From Symmetrospora coprosmae (Eukaryota > Basidiomycota > Cystobasidiomycetes > Symmetrosporaceae), in the NCBI GenBank assembly GCA_008802785.1, contig VUYT01000002.1, forward strand, positions 682,001 through 746,000: a stretch of DNA of 64,000 bases. Direction: 5' to 3'. Below, piece by piece: positions 11,301-22,139 of the stretch; position 1 is the stretch's first letter, and the number at the start of each line of letters is the position of its first letter. The translations under genes were made by a program, and so were the position numbers. The notes beneath the pieces are model-generated. The model ran no database searches, had not been told where the DNA came from, and saw only the letters and a list, made by a program, of their open reading frames with translations.

Positions 11301-12531
11301 AGCTGCTGCTGCTGAATGACGACTGGTATGCGCCCATCTCCGGCGAACTGTGCAGGTTGCCCGTATGTGCCGGAGAGGCGCCGCTCGCTCCACCGATGGA
11401 CGAATTGCTGTCCCACTCGTTGGCGGCAGGAGGGCGGTTCGCATCACGGAAGGCGTACAGGTCTGCGCCTGTCTTGCCGAACACTGGCCGACCCTGCGAC
11501 TGCGAATACTGCCCTTGCCCCTGGGGCTGCTGATAGTGGCTAAAAGCGCTGGCGAAGGGCGACTGACCCCCTTGTTGATGCTGCTGTGGCTGCTGAGGCG
11601 GCGAAGCCAATGGCTGAACCGGCTGCTGTTGTTGTCCGGGCGATGGAGCAGGTTGTGATTGCTGGTCCTGCGCTTGCGGCTGGTGCTGCTGCTGGTGCTG
11701 CTGCTGCTGCTGCTGCTGCTGATCGTAGTCGCTCAAAGGGAAGTTGGTAAAGCTGCCAAAGTCGAGGGTGAGGTCTCTGTCCTCAAAGCTCGAGTCGTCG
11801 GCGTACGAGCCCGCGTACGACGGTGTGCCGTACCCGCCCGAGTTCTCGTCGTACACGGTCGACGTCGGGTCGAGCGAGCCGAGCATGGCCGAGGCGGAGG
11901 GCGAACCCGATCCAGCGACGAGCATGGCAAAGGCCGAGTCGCCTGTGTTGGTCAGAAGCGACAGGCTCGACGGTCGCATGCTCCCTGAGCCCGAGCCGGA
12001 GCCGAAGGCAGAGCCTGACGCCGAGGCTGTCGCTGACTGCTGTTGCGGCTGCGGCTGCGACTGCGGCTGTTGCTGGGCGTACAGCGAAGCAAAGGCAGAC
12101 AAAGGATGTGCCTGTTGCTGCTGTTGCTGCTGGGAGAGGTACTGCAGCTGGTCGTAAGAGGCGAACGGTGGACTGAAACCCTGCGAGCTCTGGCCGAGGC
12201 TGTGAGAGTGACTGTGATCTGGAGGTTGTTGGAACGGTGCAGAGCCTGATTGATGCTGCTGCTGCTGGAGCTGCTGTGAGTCGAGGAAGCTTGAAGGGGA
12301 CTGCGAGTGCCGCTGTTGGCTTTGGTTGTAAGTGGATGAAAGGGAGCCTGATGGGGCATGCCCGTGCGCAGAGCCAGACCCAGACCCGGACCGCGGTGAC
12401 ACACCCTGTGGGGATGGGTCTCGACGACCAGCAGAAGTGCCAGTCATCCCGCTCCAGCTCCCACTTCCACTTCCACTGCCAGTCCTGCTCTGGTGATGGC
12501 GCTGGAAGCTGTTCTGCGCTTGGTGCTGCAT
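8385..12531 (-). CDS. CRZ1: Crz1-type calcineurin-responsive C2H2 zinc-finger transcription factor
   Basis: Exons (minus) 12531-10624, 10549-8785, 8713-8586, 8504-8385; product 1306 residues, long for the family. Three zinc fingers lie at about residues 1189-1275: CEYC...HIRSH, CGTC...HELLH and CEAC...RHH. The third finger lacks a normal H-x3-5-H; instead an Asn-Gly-Ala-Ala-Cys follows, giving H-x8-C, the spacing found in Crz1/CrzA proteins (HFRSEAGR-C type). The third exon junction falls inside that finger. The N-terminal 640 residues are Gln/Ser/Pro-rich with several polyglutamine tracts, and many Ser/Pro sites follow. A stretch PSMTIGT near residue 720 resembles a calcineurin PxIxIT docking motif, which would suit Ca2+/calcineurin control. 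The start is the first ATG in frame; a TTG-initiated frame extends 11 codons further and was not used. Confidence 0.85.
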
Positions 12532-13695
12532 GGCGGCTGGACCGCGGGCTCGAAGATGCTGCAACGGCGTGCACAGCCAAAGCTATGGGCTGCCGTTCTC
12601 CTCCAGCACTGTGTGCCTACGCTGCAGTGCTGCTGTTCCGTCTGTGCCTTCTCTGCGTGCTGGCCAGCCCTTTTCTGCCCTGTCGTACAACCTCGTGCTT
12701 CTGCCCCGCGCTAGTGGGGCCTCCGCCAGGCCAGTCTCGAGGAGCCGGTTAAGTACTCGAGGCGTATAGGCGCAATCGGCAGTACCGATGTAGCGTACTG
12801 TGCTGCTCTCGTCGACGGTTCTACAGCGACGGATGGACGCTCAAGAGCCTTGCAGGTGGCGCCCGCGGGTGTTGGACCGAAACGGGGTTGGGCGAGATGG
12901 ACCGACGAGTCTGGCACGGTGACGGAGAGTCGTCGTTGGCGTAGCGCGCTGCAATATCAATGATGACGACCGACGTTCGAGCGCGCACTTGCTCTCTGCC
13001 CCCGGCCGGCCCTTGCTTCCTTTCCTGTCTTGCCTGGTCGCTCCCGCTGCAGCTCTGCCTGCCTGGCTGCCACTCGCGCACAGAGGCCGCTCTACGCCCC
13101 TTGCCCCTGCTCCCGCGCACAGTTTCTCTCTCCCTCTCCCTCTCGGTGTGCGCGTTCCTGTGTGCGCCTCTCCCTCTCCCTGATGCGTGCGAACGTCGCC
13201 TCCCCTGTCGTCGGTCTCTCCCTGAAATGGGCAAGCGAGAGGGCAACCCAGCGCCCGCGCACGGGGTGTTCAGAGACGACTCATCGGAAGAGCTCTTCGC
13301 CGTGCCATGCACCAACGACGAAGCGATCCAGTGCCACCACGCGTGTACCATACCATGTACCATAGTATACCATGCTGCAAGCTGTCGAGCTGCCATTCAT
13401 GAGTTCCCTCTCGTTCCGCTCTGCCAGGCTGCATCACGTTCTCGGTACCTGTAGCCAGGCATGCAGACGAGCTCGGCGGGAACACCCATCCAGGCTGCAG
13501 AGTACGCCTACAGGTGCCAGGCACAGGCTGCAGTAGATGTCAGCCCGTACTGGCTGGTGCGCACATCGTCAGATCCCCCATTTGCGACCGTCGACGTCGA
13601 TATTGTGGCGAATTTCGAGCTCTGCTCTGCATGAAAGTCCTTCTGCCCTTTTCCCTTCTCCCCGACGCCATCCAGACGATAATAAGTAGCCCTGG
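12532..13695. promoter_or_regulatory. Divergent intergenic region between the CRZ1-like gene and DBP3
   Basis: 1164 bp shared upstream region of two divergent genes, the second longest gene-free stretch in the window. It has a CT-rich tract at about 13117-13185 and a 29 bp cluster of four ACCAT units at 13346-13374. Short open frames on both strands are of low complexity and not believable as genes. The length fits a heavily regulated promoter for the transcription factor gene. Confidence 0.45.
13346..13374. repeat. Cluster of four ACCAT units
   Basis: TACCATACCATG then TACCATAGTATACCATG: ACCAT occurs at 13347, 13352, 13359 and 13369, about 320 bp upstream of the DBP3 start. It could be a cluster of factor sites or a decayed microsatellite; nothing in the sequence decides between these. 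Confidence 0.5.
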
Positions 13696-15874
13696 ATGAA
13701 GATGTCCACCAACGACAGCATGCTCGCCAACAATGTAGAGAGCGCAGCGGTGTCGAAAGCCGAGAAGAAGGCCCGCAAGGAGGCAAAGCGAGCGAAAAAG
13801 GCGGCACAGGCAGCCGCGCAGGAGACGGCTCAGGACGGGCTGGGAGCCACTGTTGATTCTGTTCAGAGCAATGACAACGGCACGGCAGAGAAGGAGGATG
13901 TCGTCGGCGCAGACGGCGCAGCGGCGCAGCCCGAGCTCGAGGCGGACGCTGCTCTGAAGGCGGCATCATCGTCGTCGACGTCGAAGAAGGAGAAGAAAAA
14001 GGACAAGAAGCGCAAGCGCGAGGAGGCAGACGCCGAAGCACAGGCGATATCTACACCTGCCTACGAGGCCACGTCAGAAGCTGCCCCTGCTCCTGTCGCT
14101 GCTGCTCCTGCTGCTGCTGCTGCTCCCGAAGATGGCGTCAAGGAGAAGAAGAAGCGCAAAAAGAGCGTCAAGGGCGCATTCGGGAACGACGCAAAGAAGG
14201 CCGAGGCTGCTGCCAGTGCTCCCGCTCTGCCTGAATCCTCGTCCTCCGCCGCCTCTTCGTCGTCCATCCCTACCCTCTCGCAAGCCGAGATCGACGCCTT
14301 TATGTCGGCCGACGACGGCGTCACGTACACGCCCGAAACGGCATCGTCGGCCTACCCGCCCATCCTCCAGTTCGCCCACCTTCCCGTCTCAAAGGGTATC
14401 AAAGACGGCCTCAAGGCATTCGCAAAACCCACGACGGTGCAGAGCGCGAGCTGGGGCGTGCAGCTGCGCGGCGACGCCGATGCACGGCCGAGGGACTGCG
14501 TCTCCATCGCATCAACCGGGTGGGCCCAGCCTCCGGTCTCCGAGGGGCATCACTGTCCTCCGTTTGGGCTTTGCGACGCTGACGCAACCCACTCACTTGC
14601 CCGTGCATCCCTCAGATCCGGCAAGACGCTCGCATTTGGCGTTCCCATCCTGCACCAAATCCTCACCTCCCCGCCCACGACCGCCGTCACTGCGCTGATC
14701 GTCGCGCCCACCCGCGAGCTGGCGATGCAGACGCAGACCAACCTCGGCGCGATCGGCGAGGCGCTCAAGATTGGCATTGTGTGCATCTACGGAGGCGACA
14801 GCAAGGCCAAGCAGATCGGTCTCTTGCAGAAGAAACCGCGGATCGTGGTGGGGACCCCGGGCCGGATCCTGGACCTGTGCAACGAGGGGAACCTCGATCT
14901 GAGCGCAGTGAGCTGGCTCGTCCTCGACGAGGCGGACCGGATGCTCGACCGCGGGTTCGAGAACGACATCCGCAACATCATCGGGCAGTGCCGCCCGTCC
15001 ACCTCGAGCCGCGAGGGGAGAATCACGAGCATGTTCAGCGCGACGTGGCCCATGAGCGTGCGCAAGCTTGCGGGCGACTTCATGCAAGATCCCGTCCGCA
15101 TCACGGTCGGCAGCGACGAGCTGAGCGTCAACACGAGCATCAAGCAGACGGTCATTGTCCTCGACCAGCGCGAGAAGGATCGCAGGCTCCTCGACGTCCT
15201 CCGCCAGCAGGGCTACCCGGCCCCGTCCCGCTACGGCGGCGGCGGCGCGGCAGGGGTCAAGAGCAAGGGGACTCAGACGGGCGCAGCACGCGACAAGGTC
15301 CTCGTCTTTGCTCTGTACAAGAAGGAGGCGGCACGCGTCGCACAGTGGCTCGAGCGCCAGGGCTACGAGGTCGGATGCATCCAGGGCGACATGAGCCAGG
15401 ACAAGCGCACCCAGGCACTCGAGGAGTTCCGGACAGGAAAGACGGGCTTCCTCGTCGCTACAGACGTGGCGGCGCGCGGTCTCGACATTCCCAAAGTTGA
15501 GCTTGTTGGTGCGTGCAGCTCCTGCCCTACAGCAAACTACTTGGCGAGATGAGCGCGACTGCTGATGGTCCAAGGGCCCCTATTGCCGATGTTCAGTCAA
15601 CTACACCTTCCCGCTCCTCGTCGAAGACTTTGTCCACCGAACAGGACGAACAGGTCGTGCAGGGCGCACCGGGATCGCAGTGACGTTCTTCACGGAGAAC
15701 GAAAAAGGGCTCGCGGGCGAGCTGCAAAAAGTGCTTCGGGAGGCTGGGCAGGAGATCCCGGACGAGCTGGCAGCGTTCGGCGGTACCATCAAGAAGCGCG
15801 CTCACGCTGCGTACGGCGACCATTTCAGGGAGATTGACCCGACTGTCAAGGCCAAGAAGATCGTCTTCGATTAG
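13696..15874 (+). CDS. DBP3: DEAD-box ATP-dependent RNA helicase DBP3
   Basis: Nucleolar helicase for pre-rRNA processing of the large subunit. Exons 13696-14519, 14616-15508, 15597-15874; product 664 residues. The N-terminus (about 210 residues) is Lys/Glu/Ala-rich with repeated KKEKKK blocks, as in yeast Dbp3. Helicase motifs in order: Q-motif TTVQSASW, motif I ASTGSGKT (272-279), Ia APTRELA, Ib TPGR, II DEAD (379-382), III in MFSATWP (characteristic of Dbp3), V ATDVAARGLD and VI HRTGRTGRAG. The first intron (96 bp) splits motif I, is a multiple of three and contains no stop. Reading through it would insert 32 residues between STG and SGKT and destroy the P-loop. Two in-frame ATGs (13696 and 13702) are both possible starts. 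Confidence 0.95.
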
Positions 15875-16142
15875 TAGCACTTCATAGACGCGCTTGGAAT
15901 TTCGCCTCGTCTCATTGCGAATACCCCTCGACCGCTTGTTGTATGCGCTTGAGCGCATGGCAATCGAGGCGCGGCCCTTCCCTGCTGAAGTGTATGGATA
16001 CATACGATAGTCGGGAGCATCGGGGATGGAGATCAAGCCTTCGACACTGCTAGAGTTCTCCAAGTTGTTGACTAGACGAGCCATTCTCGCTCGTACTTAG
16101 GGGCTGCAGCTCTCCTGAACTTTCCGTGTCCTCGGAGCCCCG
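15875..16142. terminator. Convergent 3' regions of DBP3 and the arrestin gene
   Basis: 268 bp between two converging stop codons; it must hold both polyadenylation regions. No clear AATAAA signal was seen. Confidence 0.3.
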
Positions 16143-19100
16143 CTATGTTGGCGCCAGCACTTCCGGGCTCTCCTCTGGGTGCGCGCGCGCGTACTCGTAC
16201 GTTGGCGGTGGTAGAGTGCCACTGACTGGCATTGCGGCTTGACTCGCGCCTTCCGCGCCCCCGGAAGGATAGCTCGTCTCCATGCGTGCGGGCGGGACGA
16301 ACGCCGATAGGGGGATGGCCGGCATGTGCGATTGCGCCGCAGGTGGAGGGCGGATCTGGTGAGCATCGTTGAGTCGCTCAGCCTCCGACAGCTCGTGCGG
16401 GTGGAAAGCCGCTTCCGAGTGCGAGGTTGACCCGTCAGTCCCATTCGCTAGGGCGTTCTGCTCCGCGCTGGGCGAGGTCGTGTACGTCGGGAGGTGGTGC
16501 GCTTGGCGTGTGCGACACTGCGATGCACGATATCGCAAGAGGCGGTCGTCAACGTCTATACTTTGCAGCAGAGTCCACGCACGCCACGTACAGACAGGAT
16601 ATGGATGGGCGCATCGATGATGATGTCGAACTTCTTGCGGTTGCCTTTGGTGTCGAGGACCTCATCGTCCCCGCGCTCGACACGGAGACAGAGCTTCAGT
16701 GAGTGGACGACCGTCATGTTTGCCTGGTCGTGCGCGGTCGAGAAGTGCAAGGCACTGGAACAATCGGGTACGCGGAGTGTCGACTCCAGCAGCCACGGCC
16801 CTAGCGGGTCCAGTGTCGAAATGCCGGATCCTGCAATGAAGGCTGTCATGGTCAGCTCCGACTACATCGCCATTCACTGGCGTGAAACAACGGACCCTCG
16901 GTTGAGGCGGGATCCACGATCCAGTCCCGCAATGGCGAAAGTTGCAGCGCATTTGGCGAATCCGACACAATGGGTAGAAGTGGAGACCCGTCTTCATATT
17001 GAATTCGCAGGATTTCGTACTTTTTTACGTTTGGACTGCGCGCGACCGTCTGGTTCTTGGCGTAGAATGTATATTTCTGTCCGGAAGGCCATGAACATTT
17101 CCATCGGCCCGGACATCAGCAGCGCGCTAAGTATGTTGACTCACCTCCTCTATAATTGCCGACATGCGGAACAGCTTCATCTTGGCGAGCGGATTCAGGC
17201 GAATGGATATTGGAATCTCGCCGCCCACCGGTGTCGCTTTGCAATGCACGACAATCTTATAGCTGAGCTGCGTCTCCCACATACGCTCGACAATGATGCT
17301 CTCGACACCTTCCAGGTCGTCTTCGTTGGGTGCAGCAACGACGTGGACCTCTGCAGAGGCGGCCAAGTTGCTCGTGAGCGCCCCTGCGCGCTTGACAAAT
17401 CCCTTGAGCGTGTACAGGACCGAGCCGTGCCCGGCGTGAATTGTCGGAGGAAGCGAGGGTGGCAGTGGGATGGTGATAGGATACGAGTAGGTGCCCGCTT
17501 TCAGCTCTTGCCAGTTGGTTCCGCTGCTGCCAGAAGCTGAGCGAGCATTTCGGCTTCGCCCGCGCTGACCGCCCTCCTCGTCCGAGTCGGCGCCACTTCT
17601 GAAGTTGTCGGTATCGTCATCCGAATCGTCGGTGGCGTGGCCGCTACTGCCGCGAGAGTCAGACCGCGCCGCGATGCCTGTGCTATTACCGAGAAGGGCC
17701 TTCTTTATCGCCTGCAGACCGGGTGTCCGGGTTCGGCTGGTACCGCCTCGAGCGGCGGATGACCTCGACAGGCTACGCCGGCCTGCGTGACCGTCCTCTT
17801 CCTCCTTGATGGTCATGCGGTCGGGGCTAGCCGTCCGTGGCAGAGCTAGGGCTGGCCGAGAAGAGGACTTACCCCGCCCTATGAGGCTGCTGAGAGAGAA
17901 GCGTGCTGATTTGACGGACGAGACTGAGGGTGAGCGAGCAGTGCTGGATGAATGCCGGAGTGCAGAAGCCGGCCGAGTGGAGGAGAGAGCTCTGTCGCCA
18001 GTAGGCCCTGTCGTTAAAATCTCTTGTCCACGGGCATCGGCCGAGAACCGTCGGCGACTTGCATTCGGTGCTCCCATTGATGCAGAGTCTCTTACTGCGG
18101 CATTTGGACTGTCCAGACCCTGACTAGTCACCAAAGCGGGCAGGTCCGTAGATGTGCCTCGGACAGGTCGAAAGGAGGAGGATCGCCCGCGGTGATCTAG
18201 GCGAGCGATATGTTCCGGGTCGGATGTACGATCTTCGCCTGTGGACTCGCTACTATGCGATGCGCGACTAGGAGTGGTCTCAAGTGCGAGGTCTTGGACC
18301 CTTGCGTCTGGAGATTCGCGCTGCGGATACTGGCCAAGTTCACCACTTGTAGAAGCGCCTGGAGATTCGCCAACGTGCATCACAATGGGTGTACGAGAGC
18401 TCTCGGACAAGTCTGCGCTGTGCACGCCTGGCGCGGGGTTCTGCAGGCTGATGCTCTCGGACAATGGCGAGAGCGCCCTGCCTGTGCGAGAAGAGCCGGG
18501 TATTCCGGTCAGAGGCGCTGCGGCAGACGTATGGGATGAAGAGGATGTCGATGTCTCGGGGACAGTCTCGCCTTCGGAAGCATAACAGGGCGGAGGTGGT
18601 AGCTGTGACGCCGGCTCTCCCGGCGCGGAGGTGAGACCAAATGATGTCTGTGGTGCATGCGGGGCAGGGAGGCCGGATGACGCCAGTGGACCACAAGAAG
18701 GCGTTCTGCGCCCATCTCCGGTAGGGCTACGCGCCCCGTTGTTCCTGACGCGCAACGCTGAGCGCGAGCGAGTGCCAGCATCTGTTGAAGCCTGGCGTTC
18801 TGCCGCCTCTCGGCGAGCTGCGGCTCCATCGAAGAAGACGACCTGCTCCTCAATAAGCGGTGTCTTCTCTGTGGTCTCGAGCCTGCGTGGGCCGATCCCC
18901 TCGGGCCATTCCGTCCTGCTGACGCCGCGCAGCATCACCCCAATCCGCTTGACCTTGGTTGGCTTGCTTAACGTGACGACGAGCAGGCCGCGGATGATGG
19001 CATGCGCACGGAGCAGGTCAATGTCGGCCGTCTCCGGGTTGACAACGACCTCGCTCGTGTCGGCCGTCTCGCCGTTCCCTAGCAGGCTGCCCGAGGTTGT

Positions 19101-19670
19101 CGGCGGCGCGGCAGGCGGCAACGTCGGCGGGGCGGGCGACCTGCCTCTTTCGCGCGACATGGATGCATCCCTGCTCCGGAGCAGAGACGCGCGTCCTCGC
19201 GACGGGCTTCGTCCTGTTGTCCTGTTTGGCGAGTCTGACATGTTCATGCTCCTGCTCCTACTGCGTGACCGGCTGCCGGCCCCTCCCCTGCCTGTTGGCG
19301 GCACGTACGCGCCATCTTGCTCTCTACCTCGGCCTGCATGCAGTCTGTTGCTGCTATTCCCTTCGCCGTCCGTCGTATCTCGAGGGGAGAGCCCGAAGGA
19401 GAGCGCCCCGCCTGTCGGTCCAAACGAGGCCCCGCCTCCGAATCCACCGGGCAAGGCAGAGGTGGAGGTGAGCGATGCAGCAGCAGCCGCACTCCTGCCG
19501 GCTTGCTCGCGCTCCCGACGTCGCTGGTGCCGTCGCTCACGTCGGTCAGTCGCGCTATCGAGGTTGAAGAGGAAGACGACGGGTTCCGCCAGGCAGACGG
19601 TGACGGCCGAGGTGGAGGGTGCAGATGAGGTAGCAGACGACGACGCCGTCGTCGACAGTGATGGAACCAT
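16143..19670 (-). CDS. Alpha-arrestin family protein (ART/CreD-like ubiquitin-ligase adaptor)
   Basis: Alpha-arrestins recruit Rsp5-type ubiquitin ligases to plasma-membrane transporters and so control endocytosis. Exons (minus) 19670-17145, 17076-16896, 16830-16592, 16517-16143; product 1106 residues. The arrestin N-domain is visible in VCLAEPVVFLFNLD and LLVVTLSKPTKVKRIGVMLR. A very long Ser/Arg-rich insertion follows (about residues 280-690). The fold resumes at WQELKAGTYSYPITIPLPPS, and the C-domain runs through GEIPISIRLNPLAK to FDIIIDAPIHILSC. The C-terminal tail carries LPTY and a PPTY (PPxY) motif, the docking sites expected for a WW-domain ligase. An internal tract of SRSRSRS type is likely phosphorylated. 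Which transporters it serves cannot be told from sequence. Confidence 0.88.
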
Positions 19671-19918
19671 GCTTCGTCCTTGTGCTACATCGACGCCGGA
19701 AGCTGTCTATGTACGGATGGGAGAGCTCCGTCAAGCTTGAGTGTCCGCTGATTAGCGCGATAAGGACCCTGATCTCGGCTTTTGAGCGGCTTTCCATTTT
19801 CTGACCGCACCTGGGCCACTGCATCGGTACACCTGCCCATCCTGCCTATAAGCATTGCCACTGTACGCTATACACAACATCGACAAGCTCCCCCGATGCC
19901 ATGTCCCGCCGCATAGCC
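19671..19918. promoter_or_regulatory. Spacer upstream of the arrestin gene
   Basis: 248 bp between two genes on the minus strand; it holds the arrestin promoter and the 3' UTR of the CofD-like gene. Nothing distinctive seen. Confidence 0.3.
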
Positions 19919-21925
19919 TCAAGCCCCATCGAGGACGCCCCTCAGCGCTTCAGCAAGTGAAGCGCCACTGAACCGATCCTTCTCGCCGTCTCCCTGTATC
20001 GCTATACATTGGATCGACATGCTCTGGAGCTTGAGGATGTCCACAGGTACGCTCCCTTTCTCGAGATAAATGAGGTGCGTGACATAGTCCCCTGGCGCGA
20101 ACCGGTTCGGCCGGCGGAAAGAAGCTGGCTGAAGGTGCGAGGATGATGAGCCAGCCGACTGGGCGAGTTGAGGTGAAGTTCTGATGCTGCCGTTCAGATG
20201 GGAAGTGACGGCTTCGATCTGCAAGCGGGCAGACCGTGATCCGACTCTCAGCCAGGGCAACCGCTAGAACAAGAGTCAAAGCATGGACAGCGCACAAAGT
20301 CAACCGCCGTCAATCCTTCCGTTTCCCTGTCAAAGCTGCCATTTAGCAGCAGGACCTTCGCCTTAAGTGTCTGCGATAGCGCTATGGTGTTGCCGATGCC
20401 AGATAGAGCCAGCGGCGGTATCAGGCTCGTAAAGAGGGAGCCGCACGAATATACAAGGTACTGCGACTCTTGCAAGCTCTTGATGTAGGCAGAGGCCGGG
20501 CTAGGAAACGTCTCGAGACCGTAGGTGTTGAGGTAGATGATGCGCGCTATCCGTGCAGGCAGGGGTGGCCATCCCTCTTCCGTCTTGGAGAAGAGGATGT
20601 TGCTCTGTGCGCCCTTAGCGCTGCTACCTGCTGCACTGGACGCGCGCGATGCGTGTGGGCTGCCCGTCGGACTTGCTGGGTGCACCCGCGGCTCATCGCG
20701 CCGAGGTGTATCCCAGGATGTCTCGCCCTCGTCCACATCGTTCTCGAGGCTGAGATCGTGCTCCGTCCTCGCTAGAACGCCCGACAAGTCGTCGTGGTCC
20801 GTGTCAAAGTCTTCGGCGCTTGCGCCTGCCAGAGAGCTCGATGCTGTCATCACGCTCGGCAGGAGGGCGCCTTGCCTCGAGCTGGCGCCTGAGCGCTGCG
20901 CAACAGGTGTCCAGTGGCCGCTGGCGGGCGTGTACGATCCGTGATGAATCTGCGCTCCGCTATCTGCTGAAGGATGAGAGATCTCGTTCTGGCCCACTAT
21001 GCGCGAGCCGTCCTCGAGCTCGGCAGCGATGGTAACGAGCGAGTTGGTGTTGATTGCGGGGATGACCGAATATTGCGAGGGGATGCCGCAGACGGAGGAG
21101 AAGAGGAAGATGGCCGATTGCAAGGAGCGCACGAAGAGCTGTACTCCAGCCAGCCTGTGAGTTTTGCGGAGCTTATTAGTGGATGCTTGGCTATCGCTTT
21201 GGTGCGTGTGCTCACCAGAAATTGCCTATACTGCCCGAGCGATAGTTGAAGCGGCGCTGGGCCCTACGCAGGATGGCATGCTCAAAGTGGACGCAAAAGG
21301 CACGAATGGCCTCCCGCCGTTCTGGTGAGATGTCCCTCCACAGCGGGTGGCTGCCTTCGACAATCTCCAACCTGACCATTCGAGAGTCAGCTTGGTTGAA
21401 GCTCGAGCGAGAACAGATAGGCCACGCGCCCACCTACCACTCCTGCTTGATCGCTGCGTGATCTACATCCTCGCTACTTGGCAGTCTGTGCGCGAAGAGT
21501 GCCTTTATCCCCTGCTTGTCGCCAGCATCGGGGATGAGTCTGACGAGGCGACTCCGAATATCTCCTGGATGGCGAGAGCATGATGTTGCATTCGTTAGTG
21601 ATAGTTGCAGTACACTACAGTCGTGGGGAAAGGCGCATCTGTTGCGGCCATCCCATCCTTACCGAGGCTGGGACCGCCAAGAACGCTGCGCTCACCGCAA
21701 GTCAGTCCCGACAGCAGCCGATCGATGAATGAGTGGCAGTAGCAGGCAGCACGATACTCACCGTATGATCTCGCTCGAGGAGCCGCCGTTGTCGCTGACC
21801 GGCAAGACGAAGGCGCACGCGTCAAAGACGGAGGTGAAAGCGTCGAGGACCTCGTTCCCTGCAGTCCCGCCAGAGATGACGCAGACGGAGCGATGGTTGG
21901 CGGACGTCCTCGCAGACGACGCCAT
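19919..21925 (-). CDS. CofD/YvcK-family protein (fungal homologue of yeast YNL011C)
   Basis: Member of the family that includes 2-phospho-L-lactate transferase CofD and bacterial YvcK; the eukaryotic members have no settled function. Exons (minus) 21925-21762, 21685-21663, 21564-21438, 21371-21216, 21154-20296, 20218-19919; product 542 residues. The N-terminal Rossmann-like signature is CVISGGTAGNE, followed by FVLPVSDNGGSSSEIIRVLGGP, which needs the 23 nt second exon. Later come RSRLVRLIPD, GIPSQYSVIPAINTNS and IVYSCGSLFTSLIPPL-type sequence. A Ser/Asp-rich insertion of about 110 residues interrupts the core. The end is GDYVTHLIYLEKGSVPVDI. The start at 21925 gives a compact protein; an ATG further up at 22147 would overlap the divergent J-protein start and lacks conserved sequence. 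Confidence 0.88.
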
Positions 21926-22139
21926 GCCTATACTCTCTAGCGGGGTTGGCCTGAACAGAAGCTCCGCCTTGACTCGGAGGATCCGCCTCCGTCGCACCCC
22001 CGCTGCTGCTGCTGCTGCTGCTGCTGGCACGTGCACGTGGATCCGCCCGATCATCCGCGACGATGACACGGCACCAGCATTGCGGCCCTGTCGGGTCTGC
22101 GTCCTACCATCTCCTACCATCCATAGACAGCGCGCAACG
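21926..22139. promoter_or_regulatory. Short divergent promoter with two abutting CACGTG E-boxes
   Basis: Only 214 bp separate the CofD-like start (minus) from the J-protein start (plus). A perfect tandem CACGTGCACGTG lies at 22028-22039, next to a run of eight GCT triplets (about 22003-22026). CACGTG is the core site of bHLH factors such as Cbf1 and Pho4, so joint control of both genes is plausible. Confidence 0.6.
22003..22026. repeat. (GCT)8 trinucleotide run
   Basis: Uninterrupted GCT/CTG microsatellite in the divergent promoter, directly 5' of the E-box pair. Confidence 0.8.

Noticed and set aside
12532-13695. A gene in the long divergent region between CRZ1-like and DBP3
   Set aside because: All open frames are short, Arg/Pro/Ser/Cys-rich and overlap on both strands; none joins to a sensible exon chain.
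14593-15573. 326-codon open frame on the minus strand opposite DBP3
   Set aside because: It mirrors high-GC codon usage of the DBP3 helicase exon on the other strand and has no conserved motif.
16494-19740. Two long plus-strand open frames (348 and 369 codons) opposite the arrestin gene
   Set aside because: The minus strand encodes an arrestin fold with PPxY motifs; the plus-strand frames are shadows with no recognisable sequence.
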